Positions 38,417 to 46,788 are shown, counted from the first letter of the stretch. The stretch: 64,000 nt of DNA from Pseudomonas linyingensis (GCF_900109175.1 NZ_FNZE01000008.1:124001-188000), one strand, 5' to 3'. Notes: a model not told the origin generated them from the sequence alone. Numbers and translations: made by a program.

Positions 38417-40117
38417 ATGGCTGTACAACGCTCGCTCGAGCGCTTCAACCTGCGCTCGAGACTGCGCTTCGATATCGACGCCGGGCAGATCTGGCTGGAC
38501 GAGAGCCGCATGCTGCTGCTCCACGCCAAGGCCCTCGGCGCCCTGCGCCGCGAACTGTATGACTCGCTCGGCGCCAAGCGGGCCCACGGCCTGCTGTTCC
38601 GCATGGGCTTCGCCGCCGGGCAGGAGGACGCCGAGCGCGCCTCCAAGCTGCTCGGCGAGGGCGACAACTACGACGTGTTCCAGATCGGCCCCGAGCTGCA
38701 CGCCTTCGAGGGCCTGGTCAAATCGACCATCACCGAGGCGCAGATCGACTGGGAGCAGGGCACCTTCTTCGGCGAGGTGGTCTGCGAGAACTCCTGGGAG
38801 GCCGAGTCCCACCTGCAGCAGTACGGCATCGGCGAGGAAACGGCCTGCTGGACGCTGTCCGGCTATGCCTCGGGCTACGTGACCCGCTTCTTCCGCCGCT
38901 TCATCGTGTTCCGCGAGACCCAGTGCACCTGCCGCGGCGACCACCAGTGCGTGATGGTCGGCAAGCCGGTCGAGGCCTGGGGCGACGATGCCTACCTGGA
39001 ATACTGTCGCCCGGCGGAGATGGACACCGCCTACCAGGAGCTGGCGCAGGAACTCTGGCAGCTGCGCGGCCGCCAGCGCGAGCAGATGCCGAGCGGCAAG
39101 CTGGTCGGTGGCTCGCCGGCGTTTCGCACCGCCTTCGACCTGCTGAGCAAGGCCGCCCGCAGCCCGATCACCGTGCTGCTGCTCGGCGAGACCGGCGTGG
39201 GCAAGGAAGTGTTCGCCCAGTGGCTGCACGAGAACAGCGACCGCGCCAAGCAGCCGTTCGTGGCGGTCAACTGCGCGGCGATCCCCAACGACCTGATCGA
39301 GTCCGAACTGTTCGGCGTGCAGAAGGGCGCCTTCACCGGCGCGCAGCAGTCGCGCCCCGGCCGCTTCGAGCGCGCCGATGGCGGCACGCTGTTCCTCGAC
39401 GAGTTGGGCGATCTGTCGCCCTCTGCCCAGGTCAAGCTGCTGCGCGTACTGCAGACCGGCGAGGTCGAACGCCTCGGCGACGACAAGACCCGCAAGGTCA
39501 ACGTGCGCCTGGTGGCGGCGACCAACGTCAACCTGCAGCAGGCGATTGCCGATGGGCGCTTCCGCGCCGACCTCTACTACCGTCTGGCCACCTACCCGGT
39601 GGCGATCCCGCCGCTGCGCGAGCGCAAGGCGGACATCCCGATCCTGGTCAGCTCACTGCTGGAGAAGTACGCGCCGACCTACAACAAGACCCTGAACGGC
39701 GTGACCGACCGCGCGATGCAGGCGCTGATGGCCTACAACTGGCCGGGCAACGTGCGCGAGCTGGAAAACCTGGTCGAGCGCGCCGTGCTGCTGGTGCCCT
39801 CCGGCGGGCAGATCGAGCTGGAGCACCTGTTCGCCGGCAGCGTGCCGGCCGCGCCGCAAGGGGTGGCCGTCGACCGCCAAGGCCAGGTGGGCAATGCCGA
39901 GGAAGCGCGTCGCGAGCAGCTCTACGACACCCTGCTCGACGACCATTTCGACCTGCAGGCCCACGAGAACCGCCTGCTCCAACTGGCCGTACGCCGCGCC
40001 AACGGCAACCTGACCCACGCCGCCCGCCTGCTCGGCATCACCCGCCGGCAGCTGGCGTATCGGTTGAAGCAGGCCAATGGCGAGGCGGGAGCGTGTGCAC
40101 AGGAAGTCAGCGGCTGA
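38417..40117 (+). CDS. Sigma-54-dependent activator, DmpR/XylR/TbuT family
   Basis: A 566-residue three-part activator. Residues 1 to about 200 are the aromatic-sensing XylR_N/V4R domain (IWLDESRMLLLHAKALGALRRELYD, and the zinc-binding CTCRGDHQCVMVG end). The AAA+ domain (about 225-465) has Walker A GETGVGKE, the sigma-54 contact loop GAFTGAQ, Walker B GGTLFLDELG and the arginine-finger region FRADLYYRL. A Fis-type helix-turn-helix closes it (GNLTHAARLLGITRRQLAYRL). Binding of phenols or methylated benzenes is typical of the family. The promoter at 41008 is its probable target. ATG 38417 has GGGGG nine bases upstream; ATG 38408 is also possible. Confidence 0.93.
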   Translation: MAVQRSLERFNLRSRLRFDIDAGQIWLDESRMLLLHAKALGALRRELYDSLGAKRAHGLLFRMGFAAGQEDAERASKLLGEGDNYDVFQIGPELHAFEGLVKSTITEAQIDWEQGTFFGEVVCENSWEAESHLQQYGIGEETACWTLSGYASGYVTRFFRRFIVFRETQCTCRGDHQCVMVGKPVEAWGDDAYLEYCRPAEMDTAYQELAQELWQLRGRQREQMPSGKLVGGSPAFRTAFDLLSKAARSPITVLLLGETGVGKEVFAQWLHENSDRAKQPFVAVNCAAIPNDLIESELFGVQKGAFTGAQQSRPGRFERADGGTLFLDELGDLSPSAQVKLLRVLQTGEVERLGDDKTRKVNVRLVAATNVNLQQAIADGRFRADLYYRLATYPVAIPPLRERKADIPILVSSLLEKYAPTYNKTLNGVTDRAMQALMAYNWPGNVRELENLVERAVLLVPSGGQIELEHLFAGSVPAAPQGVAVDRQGQVGNAEEARREQLYDTLLDDHFDLQAHENRLLQLAVRRANGNLTHAARLLGITRRQLAYRLKQANGEAGACAQEVSG

Positions 40118-40131
40118 CAGGGGGTGGACGC

Positions 40132-40153
40132 GCCTTCCCGGGGCCGGGAAGGC
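40132..40153. terminator. Bidirectional hairpin between convergent genes
   Basis: GCCTTCCCGG (40132-40141) and CCGGGAAGGC (40144-40153) form an almost perfect palindrome between the activator stop and the thioesterase stop; about eight base pairs can form around a six-base loop. There is no U-run. Confidence 0.5.
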
Positions 40154-40162
40154 ACCAGACCA

Positions 40163-40573
40163 TCATCCCTGGCGCGGCGGAATCGCGTAGGTGCCGACCA
40201 CATGCGCCACGGCGTCGGTGGAGCCTTCCGAATACAGGTAGACCTCGCCGACTACCAGCGACTTGCCGACCTTGATCAGCTTGCAGACGCCGACGATGCT
40301 CCGGTCCCCCGCTGGCTTGCGCAGGAAGTTGGCGGTCAGGTTGGTGGTCACCGCCATCGGCACCATGCCGATCTCGCCCAGCAGCGCCACGTACAGCGCG
40401 ACATCGGCGATGCTCATCAGCACCGGGCCGGAGACAGTGCCGCCGGGGCGCAATTCGTCGTGACCGACCGGATGCCAGACCGTGGCGCTGCCATCGCCGA
40501 CCTTTTCCACGATGCACTTGGTCTGCGGGAACTCGGCGGCGATGAATGCGGCGATTTCTTCTTTGCTGGCCAT
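40163..40573 (-). CDS. PaaI-type hotdog thioesterase
   Basis: A 136-residue hotdog-fold protein of the PaaI thioesterase group: GHDELRPGGTVSGPVLMSIADVALYVALLG holds the central helix with the conserved glycine and aspartate, and AVTTNLTANFLRKPAGD the following strand. Such enzymes release CoA from aromatic or acyl-CoA thioesters that build up in ring degradation. GGGAGG lies six bases before ATG 40573, so the longer open frame to 40888 is not needed. It is divergent from the phenol hydroxylase operon and shares the upstream region with it. Role in phenol degradation is inferred from position. Confidence 0.83.
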   Translation of the reverse strand: MASKEEIAAFIAAEFPQTKCIVEKVGDGSATVWHPVGHDELRPGGTVSGPVLMSIADVALYVALLGEIGMVPMAVTTNLTANFLRKPAGDRSIVGVCKLIKVGKSLVVGEVYLYSEGSTDAVAHVVGTYAIPPRQG

Positions 40574-40656
40574 GAAAATCCTCCCTGAAAAATGATTGGA
40601 AACCGAAGCTACTACAGGGAGAGAGGCGCGACCAGCGCCCGCTCGAGGCGGCCTGC

Positions 40657-40792
40657 ATGTCGACTCCTGTAGGGACTTCCCGGGTGACCAAAACGAACAG
40701 TGAGCGCTGATGGCCCCCGCCAGCCGCGGCGGATGCTGCAAATGTCGACTCGCCACTGGCCAGGATGCCGCTCGCTGCCCCTCGGAGTCGAC
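40657..40792. promoter_or_regulatory. Three GTCGACTC repeats upstream of the sigma-54 promoter
   Basis: ATGTCGACTC occurs at 40657-40666 and 40742-40751, and the inverse GAGTCGAC at 40785-40792. They lie roughly 245-375 bases before the expected start of the phenol hydroxylase transcript, further than usual for a DmpR upstream activating sequence, and do not match the TTGANCAA-type consensus that I know for XylR/DmpR. They are noted as candidate activator sites. The rest of 40574-41007 shows nothing else I can name. Confidence 0.3.
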
Positions 40793-40987
40793 GGTTTCCC
40801 CTCCCGCGCAGCTTGCTTCCGTCCCTTTTCTATCGCGCGTACCGCCAGTGCCGAGCCGACCGCCTTCAGTCGCCCGCTTTTTTTGCACTGCACCTTTACG
40901 TTTTTGTAAGGCACCAGGGGCCTGCGGACCAAAGCGTCATGCACAGTGCCGGCCAGGAATCCCGTTATTTCCTGATAAATCCTTTAA

Positions 40988-41000
40988 AAACAATTACTTA
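40988..41000 (+). promoter_or_regulatory. Candidate IHF site beside the sigma-54 promoter
   Basis: AAACAATTACTTA matches the IHF consensus WATCAANNNNTTR at all but one position. It lies in an AT-rich stretch just before the -24 element. The distance is shorter than in the classical Po and Pu promoters, so this is tentative. Confidence 0.35.
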
Positions 41001-41007
41001 AATAAGT

Positions 41008-41023
41008 TGGCACCGTCCCTGCA
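41008..41023 (+). promoter_or_regulatory. Sigma-54 promoter of the catechol dioxygenase-phenol hydroxylase operon
   Basis: TGGCAC (41008-41013), five bases, CTGCA (41019-41023) fits the -24/-12 consensus, with GG and GC exactly ten bases apart. The start site should lie near 41034, about 85 bases before the dioxygenase ATG. The DmpR-type activator encoded 0.9 kb to the left is the expected partner. Confidence 0.88.
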
Positions 41024-41119
41024 ATGTAACAAGCGTCCATAGCAAGACCGCCTGCCCGGACTCCCCCACGAACCGGACAGGCAACCAAACCGCATCAAGC
41101 CAAATAATGGAGACAACAA

Positions 41120-42049
41120 ATGGCGATGACAGGTGTGCTGCGGCCGGGCCATGCCCAGGTTCGCGTGCTGAATCTCGAAGAAAGCGTCCGCTTCTACCGG
41201 GACGTGCTGGGCCTGGTGGAAACCGGGCGCGATGCGCAGGGCCGCGTCTACTTCAAGTGCTGGGACGAGCGCGATCACAACAGCTACGTGATCCGCGAGG
41301 CGGACAGCGCCGGTCTCGACTTCTTCGGCTTCAAGGTGCTCGACAAGGCCACCCTCGAGCAACTGGATGCCGACCTGCAGGCCTACGGCCTGACCACCAC
41401 CCGCATCCCGGCCGGCGACATGCTGGAAACCGGCGAGCGCGTGCGCTTCGAACTGCCCTCCGGCCACCTGATCGAGCTGTACGCCGAGAAGACCATCGTC
41501 GGCAACGGCGCCGGCCTGGTCAATCCGGCGCCCTGGACCCAGGCGCGCGAGCATGGCATCGGTCCGGTGCGCCTCGATCACACCCTGCTGTACGGGCCGA
41601 ACATCGCCGAAGTGCAGAAGATCTTCACCGAGGTGCTGGGCTTCTACCTGGTCGAGCGCGTGCTCACTCCCGATGGCCAGGGCAACGCCGCCATCTGGCT
41701 GTCCTGCTCGCACAAGGTCCACGACATCGCCTTCGCCGAATACCCCGAGCCGGGCAAGCTGCACCACTGCTCGTTCCTGATGGAGAGCTGGGAGCAGGTG
41801 CTGCGTGCCGGCGACATCATGTCGATGAACGAGGTCAACGTCGACATCGGCCCGACCCGCCACGGCGTCACCCGCGGCTGCACCATCTACGCCTGGGACC
41901 CCTCCGGCAACCGCTTCGAGACCTTCATGGGCGGCTACCAGCCGTATCCGGACTACGAGCCGATCACCTGGACCTTCGACAACTTCGGCCAGGGCCTCGA
42001 CTACCCGCAGCGCAAGCTGCACGAAACCTTCCTCACCGTCGTGACCTGA
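41120..42049 (+). CDS. Catechol 2,3-dioxygenase (extradiol)
   Basis: A 309-residue type I extradiol dioxygenase (two vicinal-oxygen-chelate modules). It opens catechol or methylcatechols between C2 and C3 to 2-hydroxymuconic semialdehydes. Fe(II) ligands are His154 (RLDHTLLYG), His215 (KLHHCSF) and the glutamate near residue 267 (NRFETF). The sequence is closer to the TbuE-like branch found with toluene monooxygenases than to XylE of TOL plasmids, as far as I can judge from memory. It stands first in the operon, ahead of the phenol hydroxylase, whereas in the dmp operon it follows the hydroxylase and a ferredoxin gene. No XylT/DmpQ ferredoxin is present in the window. TGGAGA precedes the ATG. 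Confidence 0.93.
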   Translation: MAMTGVLRPGHAQVRVLNLEESVRFYRDVLGLVETGRDAQGRVYFKCWDERDHNSYVIREADSAGLDFFGFKVLDKATLEQLDADLQAYGLTTTRIPAGDMLETGERVRFELPSGHLIELYAEKTIVGNGAGLVNPAPWTQAREHGIGPVRLDHTLLYGPNIAEVQKIFTEVLGFYLVERVLTPDGQGNAAIWLSCSHKVHDIAFAEYPEPGKLHHCSFLMESWEQVLRAGDIMSMNEVNVDIGPTRHGVTRGCTIYAWDPSGNRFETFMGGYQPYPDYEPITWTFDNFGQGLDYPQRKLHETFLTVVT

Positions 42050-42060
42050 GGAGACCGGCC

Positions 42061-42351
42061 ATGACTCGTCCCGACCAGTTGGTGGAAATGGTGCCGGCCA
42101 CGCTCGATACCCGCAAACGCTGGGTGCGAGTGACCGGAGAACGCGCCGGCGGCTTCATCGAGTTCGACTTCGCCATCGGCGAGCCCGAGCTGATCGTCGA
42201 GATGATCCTCAGCCCCGAAGCCTTCGCCGAGTTCTGCGCGCAGAACCAGGTGGAATTGCTGCCGCCGCGGGAGCCGGACAGCGGGGCGGACGAGCCGAGC
42301 GACTGGGACTGGCGCCTCGCCGACGCCACCCAGACCCGCTTCAAGCAGTAG
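42061..42351 (+). CDS. dmpK: Phenol hydroxylase assembly protein (DmpK-like)
   Basis: A 96-residue protein of the DmpK/PoxA/PhyA type: WVRVTGERAGGFIEFDFAIGEPELIVEMILSPEAF is the conserved core. In the dmp system this small protein is not part of catalysis but helps to put iron into the oxygenase. GAGGAG lies seven bases before ATG 42061, and the gene begins 11 bases after the dioxygenase stop. The long open frame that contains it is otherwise a shadow of the dioxygenase gene. Confidence 0.88.
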   Translation: MTRPDQLVEMVPATLDTRKRWVRVTGERAGGFIEFDFAIGEPELIVEMILSPEAFAEFCAQNQVELLPPREPDSGADEPSDWDWRLADATQTRFKQ

Positions 42352-42415
42352 AACGAACCAACAGAACAACAAGAACCGGCGCTGCGTACCGCGCAGCGCC
42401 TGCAGGAGAGAATCC

Positions 42416-43408
42416 ATGCAAATCGATCTTCGCACGGTCAGCATCCAGCCGCTGCGCAACACCTTCGACCACCTGGTCCGCCGCTTCGGCGACAAGCCGG
42501 CTTCGCGCTACCAGGAGGGCAGCTACGACATCCAGGCCGCCGAGAACCTGCACTACCGGCCGACCTGGGACCCGGAGCAGGAGCTGTACGACACCAGCAT
42601 CACCAAGATCGTCATGCAGGACTGGTACGCCCTCAAGGACCCGCGCCAGTTCTACTACAGCACCTACACCCTGGCCCGCGCCCGCCAGCAGGACAGCATG
42701 GAGGCCAACTTCAGCTTCGTCGAAAGCCGCGGGCTGACCGACCTGCTGCCGGCCGACCTGCGCCAGATCGCCCTCGACCTGCTGGTGCCGCTGCGCCACG
42801 CCGCCTGGGGCGCCAACCAGAACAACACTTTCATCTGCGGCTACGGCTACGGCACCACCTTCACCCAGCCGTGCATCTACCACGCCATGGACAACCTGGG
42901 CATCGCCCAGTACCTGTCGCGCCTGGGCCTGCTGCTCGGCGGCACCGAAGCGCTGGACGCCGGCAAGGCCGCCTGGCTCGACGGCGAGGCCTGGCAGCCG
43001 CTGCGCCGCTACGTCGAGGACTGCCTGGCGCTGCGCGATCCGTTCGAGCTGTTCGTCGCCCAGAACGTCGCCCTCGACGGCCTGCTCTATCCGCTGGTCT
43101 ACGAGCGCATCGTCGATGAGCACCTGGCCGGCCGCGGTGGCTCGTCGGTGGCCATGCTCACCCAGTTCATGACCGACTGGTTCGACGAAACCAGGAAGTG
43201 GGTGGACGCCGTGCTCAAGGTCGCCGCCGGCGAGTCCGAGCACAACCGTGCCCAGTTGCAGGAGTGGATCAACGCCTGGAAGTGCCGCGCGGCTTCCGCC
43301 GTGCTGCCGGTGGTCGAGCAGGTGTTCGGCGCCGAAGCCGACGACCTGGTCAGCGAACAAGTGGCCGCCTTCAAGGCGCGCATCGAAAAAACCGGCATCG
43401 CGCTCTGA
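42416..43408 (+). CDS. dmpL: Phenol hydroxylase oxygenase beta subunit (P1)
   Basis: A 330-residue protein matching the beta subunit of multicomponent phenol hydroxylases (331 residues in DmpL). Family segments are VSIQPLRNTFDHLVRRFGDKPASRYQEGSYD, ENLHYRPTWDPEQELYD, WYALKDPRQFYYSTYT and ALRDPFELFVAQNVALDGLLYPLVY. It has the ferritin-like helix bundle of diiron oxygenases but not the metal ligands, and supports the alpha subunit in the dimer. AGGAGAGAATCC precedes the ATG. It is followed by the effector gene after 11 bases. Confidence 0.93.
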   Translation: MQIDLRTVSIQPLRNTFDHLVRRFGDKPASRYQEGSYDIQAAENLHYRPTWDPEQELYDTSITKIVMQDWYALKDPRQFYYSTYTLARARQQDSMEANFSFVESRGLTDLLPADLRQIALDLLVPLRHAAWGANQNNTFICGYGYGTTFTQPCIYHAMDNLGIAQYLSRLGLLLGGTEALDAGKAAWLDGEAWQPLRRYVEDCLALRDPFELFVAQNVALDGLLYPLVYERIVDEHLAGRGGSSVAMLTQFMTDWFDETRKWVDAVLKVAAGESEHNRAQLQEWINAWKCRAASAVLPVVEQVFGAEADDLVSEQVAAFKARIEKTGIAL

Positions 43409-43419
43409 GAGGCTCACCC

Positions 43420-43689
43420 ATGTCCACCGTATTCATTGCCCTGCAAGCCAACGAAGAAACCCGCCCGATCATCGAAGCGATCGAGCTCGACAACCCCCAG
43501 GCGGTGGTCAACCGCGAACCGGCGATGGTCAAGATCAACGCTCCCGGCCGGCTGGTGATCCGCAAGGACACCATCGAAGAGCAGCTCGGCCGCAGCTATG
43601 ACCTGCAGGAGCTGCAGATCAACCTGATCACGCTGTCCGGCAACGTCGACGAAGACGAAGACACCCTGACCCTGACCTGGAACGAGTGA
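43420..43689 (+). CDS. dmpM: Phenol hydroxylase effector protein (P2)
   Basis: An 89-residue MmoB/DmpM-family effector, the cofactor-free regulatory component that binds the oxygenase and raises turnover. Marks are FIALQANEETRPIIEAIELDNPQA, NREPAMVKINAPGRLVI and LGRSYDLQELQINLITLSG. The length is the same as DmpM within one residue. GAGAGG lies eight bases before ATG 43420. Compare the effector of the toluene monooxygenase at 51330, which belongs to the same family. Confidence 0.93.
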   Translation: MSTVFIALQANEETRPIIEAIELDNPQAVVNREPAMVKINAPGRLVIRKDTIEEQLGRSYDLQELQINLITLSGNVDEDEDTLTLTWNE

Positions 43690-43703
43690 GCGAGGACTCC
43701 GCC

Positions 43704-45227
43704 ATGGACATGAAAACCGCCAACAAGAAGCTGAGCCTGAAAGACAAGTACAAGCTGTTCACCCGCGATCTCGGCTGGGAGCCCACCTACCGCACCAAGG
43801 AGGAAGTGTTCCCCTACGTGCAGTACGAAGGCATCAAGATTCACGACTGGGACAAGTGGGAAGACCCCTTCCGCCTGACCATGGACTCCTACTGGAAGTA
43901 CCAGGCCGAGAAGGAGCGCAAGTTCTACGCCATCATCGACGCCCACGCGCAGAACAACGGCCACCTGCACATCACCGACGCCCGCTACCTGTCGGCGCTG
44001 AAGGTGTTCCTGCAGGCCATCAGCCCCGGCGAGTACGCCGCCCACAAGGGCTTCGCCCGCGTCGGCCGCGAGTTCCCCGGCGTCGGCACCCAGGTCGCCT
44101 GCCAGATGCAGGCCATCGACGAGATCCGCCACGCGCAGACGCAGATCCACGCGCTGTCCAACTACAACAAGTTCTACAACGGCTTCCACGGCTTCGCCGA
44201 GCACCGCGACCGCATCTGGTACACCTCGGTGGCCCGTTCGTTCTTCGACGACGCCATGGCTGCCGGCCCGTTCGAGTTCATGATCGCCATCGGCTTCAGC
44301 TTCGAGTACGTGCTGACCAACCTGCTGTTCGTGCCGTTCATGTCCGGCGCCGCCTACAACGGCGACATGGCCACCGTCACCTTCGGCTTCTCGGCGCAGT
44401 CCGACGAGGCGCGGCACATGACCCTCGGCCTCGAGTGCATCAAGTTCATGCTCGAGCAGGATCCGGACAACCTGCCGATTGTCCAGGCCTGGATCGACAA
44501 GTGGTTCTGGCGCGGCATCCGCGTGCTCAGCCTGGTCAGCACCATGATGGACTACATGCTGCCCAAGCGCGTGATGTCCTGGCGCGAGGCCTGGAACATC
44601 TACGGCATCGAGAACGGCAGCGCACTGTTCAAGGACCTGGCCCGCTACGGCATCCGTGCGCCCAAGGGCTGGGACCACGCGGAAGAGGCCATAGACCACA
44701 TGTCCCACCAGCTCATGCTGGGTCTGTACCAGTGGAAGTTCGGCACCTCCTTCCACGTCTGGATCCCGTCCGACGAGGACATGGACTGGCTGTCGAAGAA
44801 GTACCCGACCACCTTCGACAAGTACTACCGCCCGCGCTGGGAGCACATCAAGAAGCACGAGGCCGCCACCGGCGCGCCGTTCAACAACTTCGGCCTGCCC
44901 AAGTTGTGCCAGTGCTGCCAGCTGCCGACCCTGTTCACCGAACCGGGCGACCCGACCCTGATCTGCCACCGCGAGTCGGTGTACCAGGGTGAGCGCTACC
45001 ACTTCTGCTCCGACGGCTGCAAAGACATCTTCGACAACGAGCCGGAGAAGTACATCCAGGCCTGGCTGCCGATGCCGGGGCTGATGCAGGACCCGCTCAA
45101 CGGCGACCTGGCCGGCTGGATGGACTGGGTGTTCCTCAAGAACGGCGAGGACAACGGCGACTACGCCACCTCCCAGGACAAGCACAACTTCGAACTGTGG
45201 CGCAGCATGGCCAGCTCCAACCAGTAA
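43704..45227 (+). CDS. dmpN: Phenol hydroxylase oxygenase alpha subunit (P3), diiron
   Basis: A 507-residue catalytic subunit that hydroxylates phenol or cresols at the ortho position to catechols. The two diiron ligand motifs are IDEIRHAQ and QSDEARHM, set in FPGVGTQVACQMQAIDEIRHAQTQIHALS and TVTFGFSAQSDEARH. A C-terminal YHS-type cysteine motif is intact (LCQCCQLP ... HFCSDGCKDIFDNEPEKY), as in DmpN. ATG 43704 with GCGAGGA upstream is preferred over an in-frame GTG at 43686 that overlaps the effector stop. The homologous toluene monooxygenase alpha subunit is at 52512. Confidence 0.95.
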   Translation: MDMKTANKKLSLKDKYKLFTRDLGWEPTYRTKEEVFPYVQYEGIKIHDWDKWEDPFRLTMDSYWKYQAEKERKFYAIIDAHAQNNGHLHITDARYLSALKVFLQAISPGEYAAHKGFARVGREFPGVGTQVACQMQAIDEIRHAQTQIHALSNYNKFYNGFHGFAEHRDRIWYTSVARSFFDDAMAAGPFEFMIAIGFSFEYVLTNLLFVPFMSGAAYNGDMATVTFGFSAQSDEARHMTLGLECIKFMLEQDPDNLPIVQAWIDKWFWRGIRVLSLVSTMMDYMLPKRVMSWREAWNIYGIENGSALFKDLARYGIRAPKGWDHAEEAIDHMSHQLMLGLYQWKFGTSFHVWIPSDEDMDWLSKKYPTTFDKYYRPRWEHIKKHEAATGAPFNNFGLPKLCQCCQLPTLFTEPGDPTLICHRESVYQGERYHFCSDGCKDIFDNEPEKYIQAWLPMPGLMQDPLNGDLAGWMDWVFLKNGEDNGDYATSQDKHNFELWRSMASSNQ

Positions 45228-45237
45228 CTGCTTTGCT

Positions 45238-45292
45238 CCCTCTCCCTCGAGGGAGAGGGCCGGGGAGAGAGTGATGCTCTTTCCCCTCTCCC
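45238..45292 (+). repeat. Double palindrome between P3 and P4 genes
   Basis: 45238-45259 is a perfect 22-base palindrome centred on TCGA, with arms CCCTCTCCCTC/GAGGGAGAGGG. It is followed at once by a second hairpin, GGGGAGAGAG pairing with CTCTTTCCCC (nine of ten) around TGATG (45263-45287). This pattern is a common intergenic repeat in Pseudomonas-type genomes. It separates the alpha subunit from the P4/P5 genes and may affect mRNA stability or translation of the downstream part. Confidence 0.75.
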
Positions 45293-45316
45293 AGAACAAC
45301 AAGAAGGAATACGAAC

Positions 45317-45673
45317 ATGACCGTAGTCGCCCGCAAAGAGTACGTCGCCGTCCCCCGCGACCGCGTCGAGAATTTCAACGGCAAGCAACTGGTGTTCATC
45401 AGCTGGGACCACCACCTGCTGCTCTCTGCCCCCATCATGTTCTGCCTGCTGCCGCAGGCCACTTTCGGCGAGCTGATCGAAAGCCATCTGCTGCCGCTGC
45501 TGCAGGCCGACCCGGACACCGCCGCCCTCGACTGGAGCAAGGTCGAGTGGCTCAAGGAAGGCCAGCCCTGGGTGCCGGACTTCGAGGCCAGCCTCGCCGC
45601 CAACGGCATCGGCCACAAGGAACAACTGCGCATGCACACGCCGGGCCTGAACACCGTGTGTGCAGTGAACTGA
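45317..45673 (+). CDS. dmpO: Phenol hydroxylase gamma subunit (P4)
   Basis: A 118-residue DmpO-type oxygenase subunit: NFNGKQLVFISWDHHLLLSAPIMFCLLPQATFGELI is the conserved start and WSKVEWLKEGQPWVPDFEASLAANGIGHKEQLRMHTPGL the end. It completes the alpha-beta-gamma oxygenase. AAGAAGGAA precedes ATG 45317. Length normal (119 in DmpO). Confidence 0.93.
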   Translation: MTVVARKEYVAVPRDRVENFNGKQLVFISWDHHLLLSAPIMFCLLPQATFGELIESHLLPLLQADPDTAALDWSKVEWLKEGQPWVPDFEASLAANGIGHKEQLRMHTPGLNTVCAVN

Positions 45674-45687
45674 GAGGAGGGCGCGCC

Positions 45688-46749
45688 ATGAGCTACGAAC
45701 TGACCATCGAGCCGCTGGGCCAGACCATCGAGATCGAGGAAGGCCAGACCATCCTCGACGCCGCGCTGCGCGCCGGCATCTACCTGCCGCACGCCTGCTG
45801 CCACGGCCTGTGCGCCACCTGCAAGGTGCAGGTCACCGACGGCGAGATCGACCACGGCGAAGCCTCCAGCTTCGCCCTGATGGACTTCGAGCGCGAGGAG
45901 CAGAAGTGCCTGGCCTGCTGCGCCACCGTGCAGAGCGATGTCACCATCGAGGCCGAGATCGAGGAAGACCCGGACGCCGAGAACCTGCCGGTACGCGACT
46001 TCCCGGGCACCGTCAGCCGCATCGAGAGCCTCACGCCGACCATCAAGGGCATCTGGCTCAAGCTCGACGCCCCGGAAGGCATGCACTTCCAGGCCGGACA
46101 GTACGTCAACCTGGAGCTGCCCAACGGCATCGGCAGCCGCGCCTTCTCCATCGCCAACGCGCCGCAAGAGGGCGGCGAGATCGAGCTGAACATCCGCATC
46201 GTCCCCGGCGGCAGCGGCACCACCTACGTGCACGAGCAGCTCAAGGTCGGCGACCGCCTGACCATCAGCGGCCCCTACGGGCGCTTCTTCGTGAAGAAGT
46301 CCGCCGAAGTGCCGGTGATCTTCATGGCTGGCGGCTCCGGCCTGTCCAGCCCGCGCTCGATGATCCTCGACCTGCTGGCCGAAGGCTTCAGCAAGCCGAT
46401 TGCCCTGATCTACGGCCAGCGCAACCTCAGCGAGCTGTACTACCACGACGAGTTCCTCGCCCTGGCCGAACGGCACCCCAACTTCAAGTACGTGCCGGCG
46501 CTGTCTCACGAGGCGGAAGGCACCGACTGGCAGGGCTTCCGCGGCTTCGTCCACGAGGCGGCCAAGGAATACTTCGCCAACGACTTCCGCGGCCACAAGG
46601 CCTACCTGTGCGGCCCGCCGCTGATGATCGACTCCTGCATCACCACCCTGATGCAGGGCCGCCTGTTCGAGCGCGACATCTACACCGAGAAGTTCATCTC
46701 GGCAGCCGATGCGCAGCAGGTGCGTAGCCCGCTGTTCAAGGCGATCTGA
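45688..46749 (+). CDS. dmpP: Phenol hydroxylase reductase (P5)
   Basis: A 353-residue NADH reductase with an N-terminal plant-type ferredoxin domain (Cys37 or Cys38, Cys42, Cys45 in ACCHGLCATC, fourth ligand in CLACC near residue 77), an FAD domain with SRAFSIANAP and an NAD domain with FMAGGSGLSSPRSM and YLCGPPLMIDS. It passes electrons from NADH to the P3 diiron site. GAGGAGG gives a strong ribosome-binding site before ATG 45688. A terminator follows directly. Confidence 0.95.
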   Translation: MSYELTIEPLGQTIEIEEGQTILDAALRAGIYLPHACCHGLCATCKVQVTDGEIDHGEASSFALMDFEREEQKCLACCATVQSDVTIEAEIEEDPDAENLPVRDFPGTVSRIESLTPTIKGIWLKLDAPEGMHFQAGQYVNLELPNGIGSRAFSIANAPQEGGEIELNIRIVPGGSGTTYVHEQLKVGDRLTISGPYGRFFVKKSAEVPVIFMAGGSGLSSPRSMILDLLAEGFSKPIALIYGQRNLSELYYHDEFLALAERHPNFKYVPALSHEAEGTDWQGFRGFVHEAAKEYFANDFRGHKAYLCGPPLMIDSCITTLMQGRLFERDIYTEKFISAADAQQVRSPLFKAI

Positions 46750-46762
46750 GTCACCCCTTTTC

Positions 46763-46788
46763 GGCCGCCCACGGGCGGCCTCTTTTTT
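46763..46788 (+). terminator. Rho-independent terminator of the phenol hydroxylase operon
   Basis: GGCCGCCC (46763-46770) pairs with GGGCGGCC (46773-46780), seven to eight base pairs, followed by TCTTTTTT (46781-46788). It begins 13 bases after the P5 stop. Confidence 0.88.
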
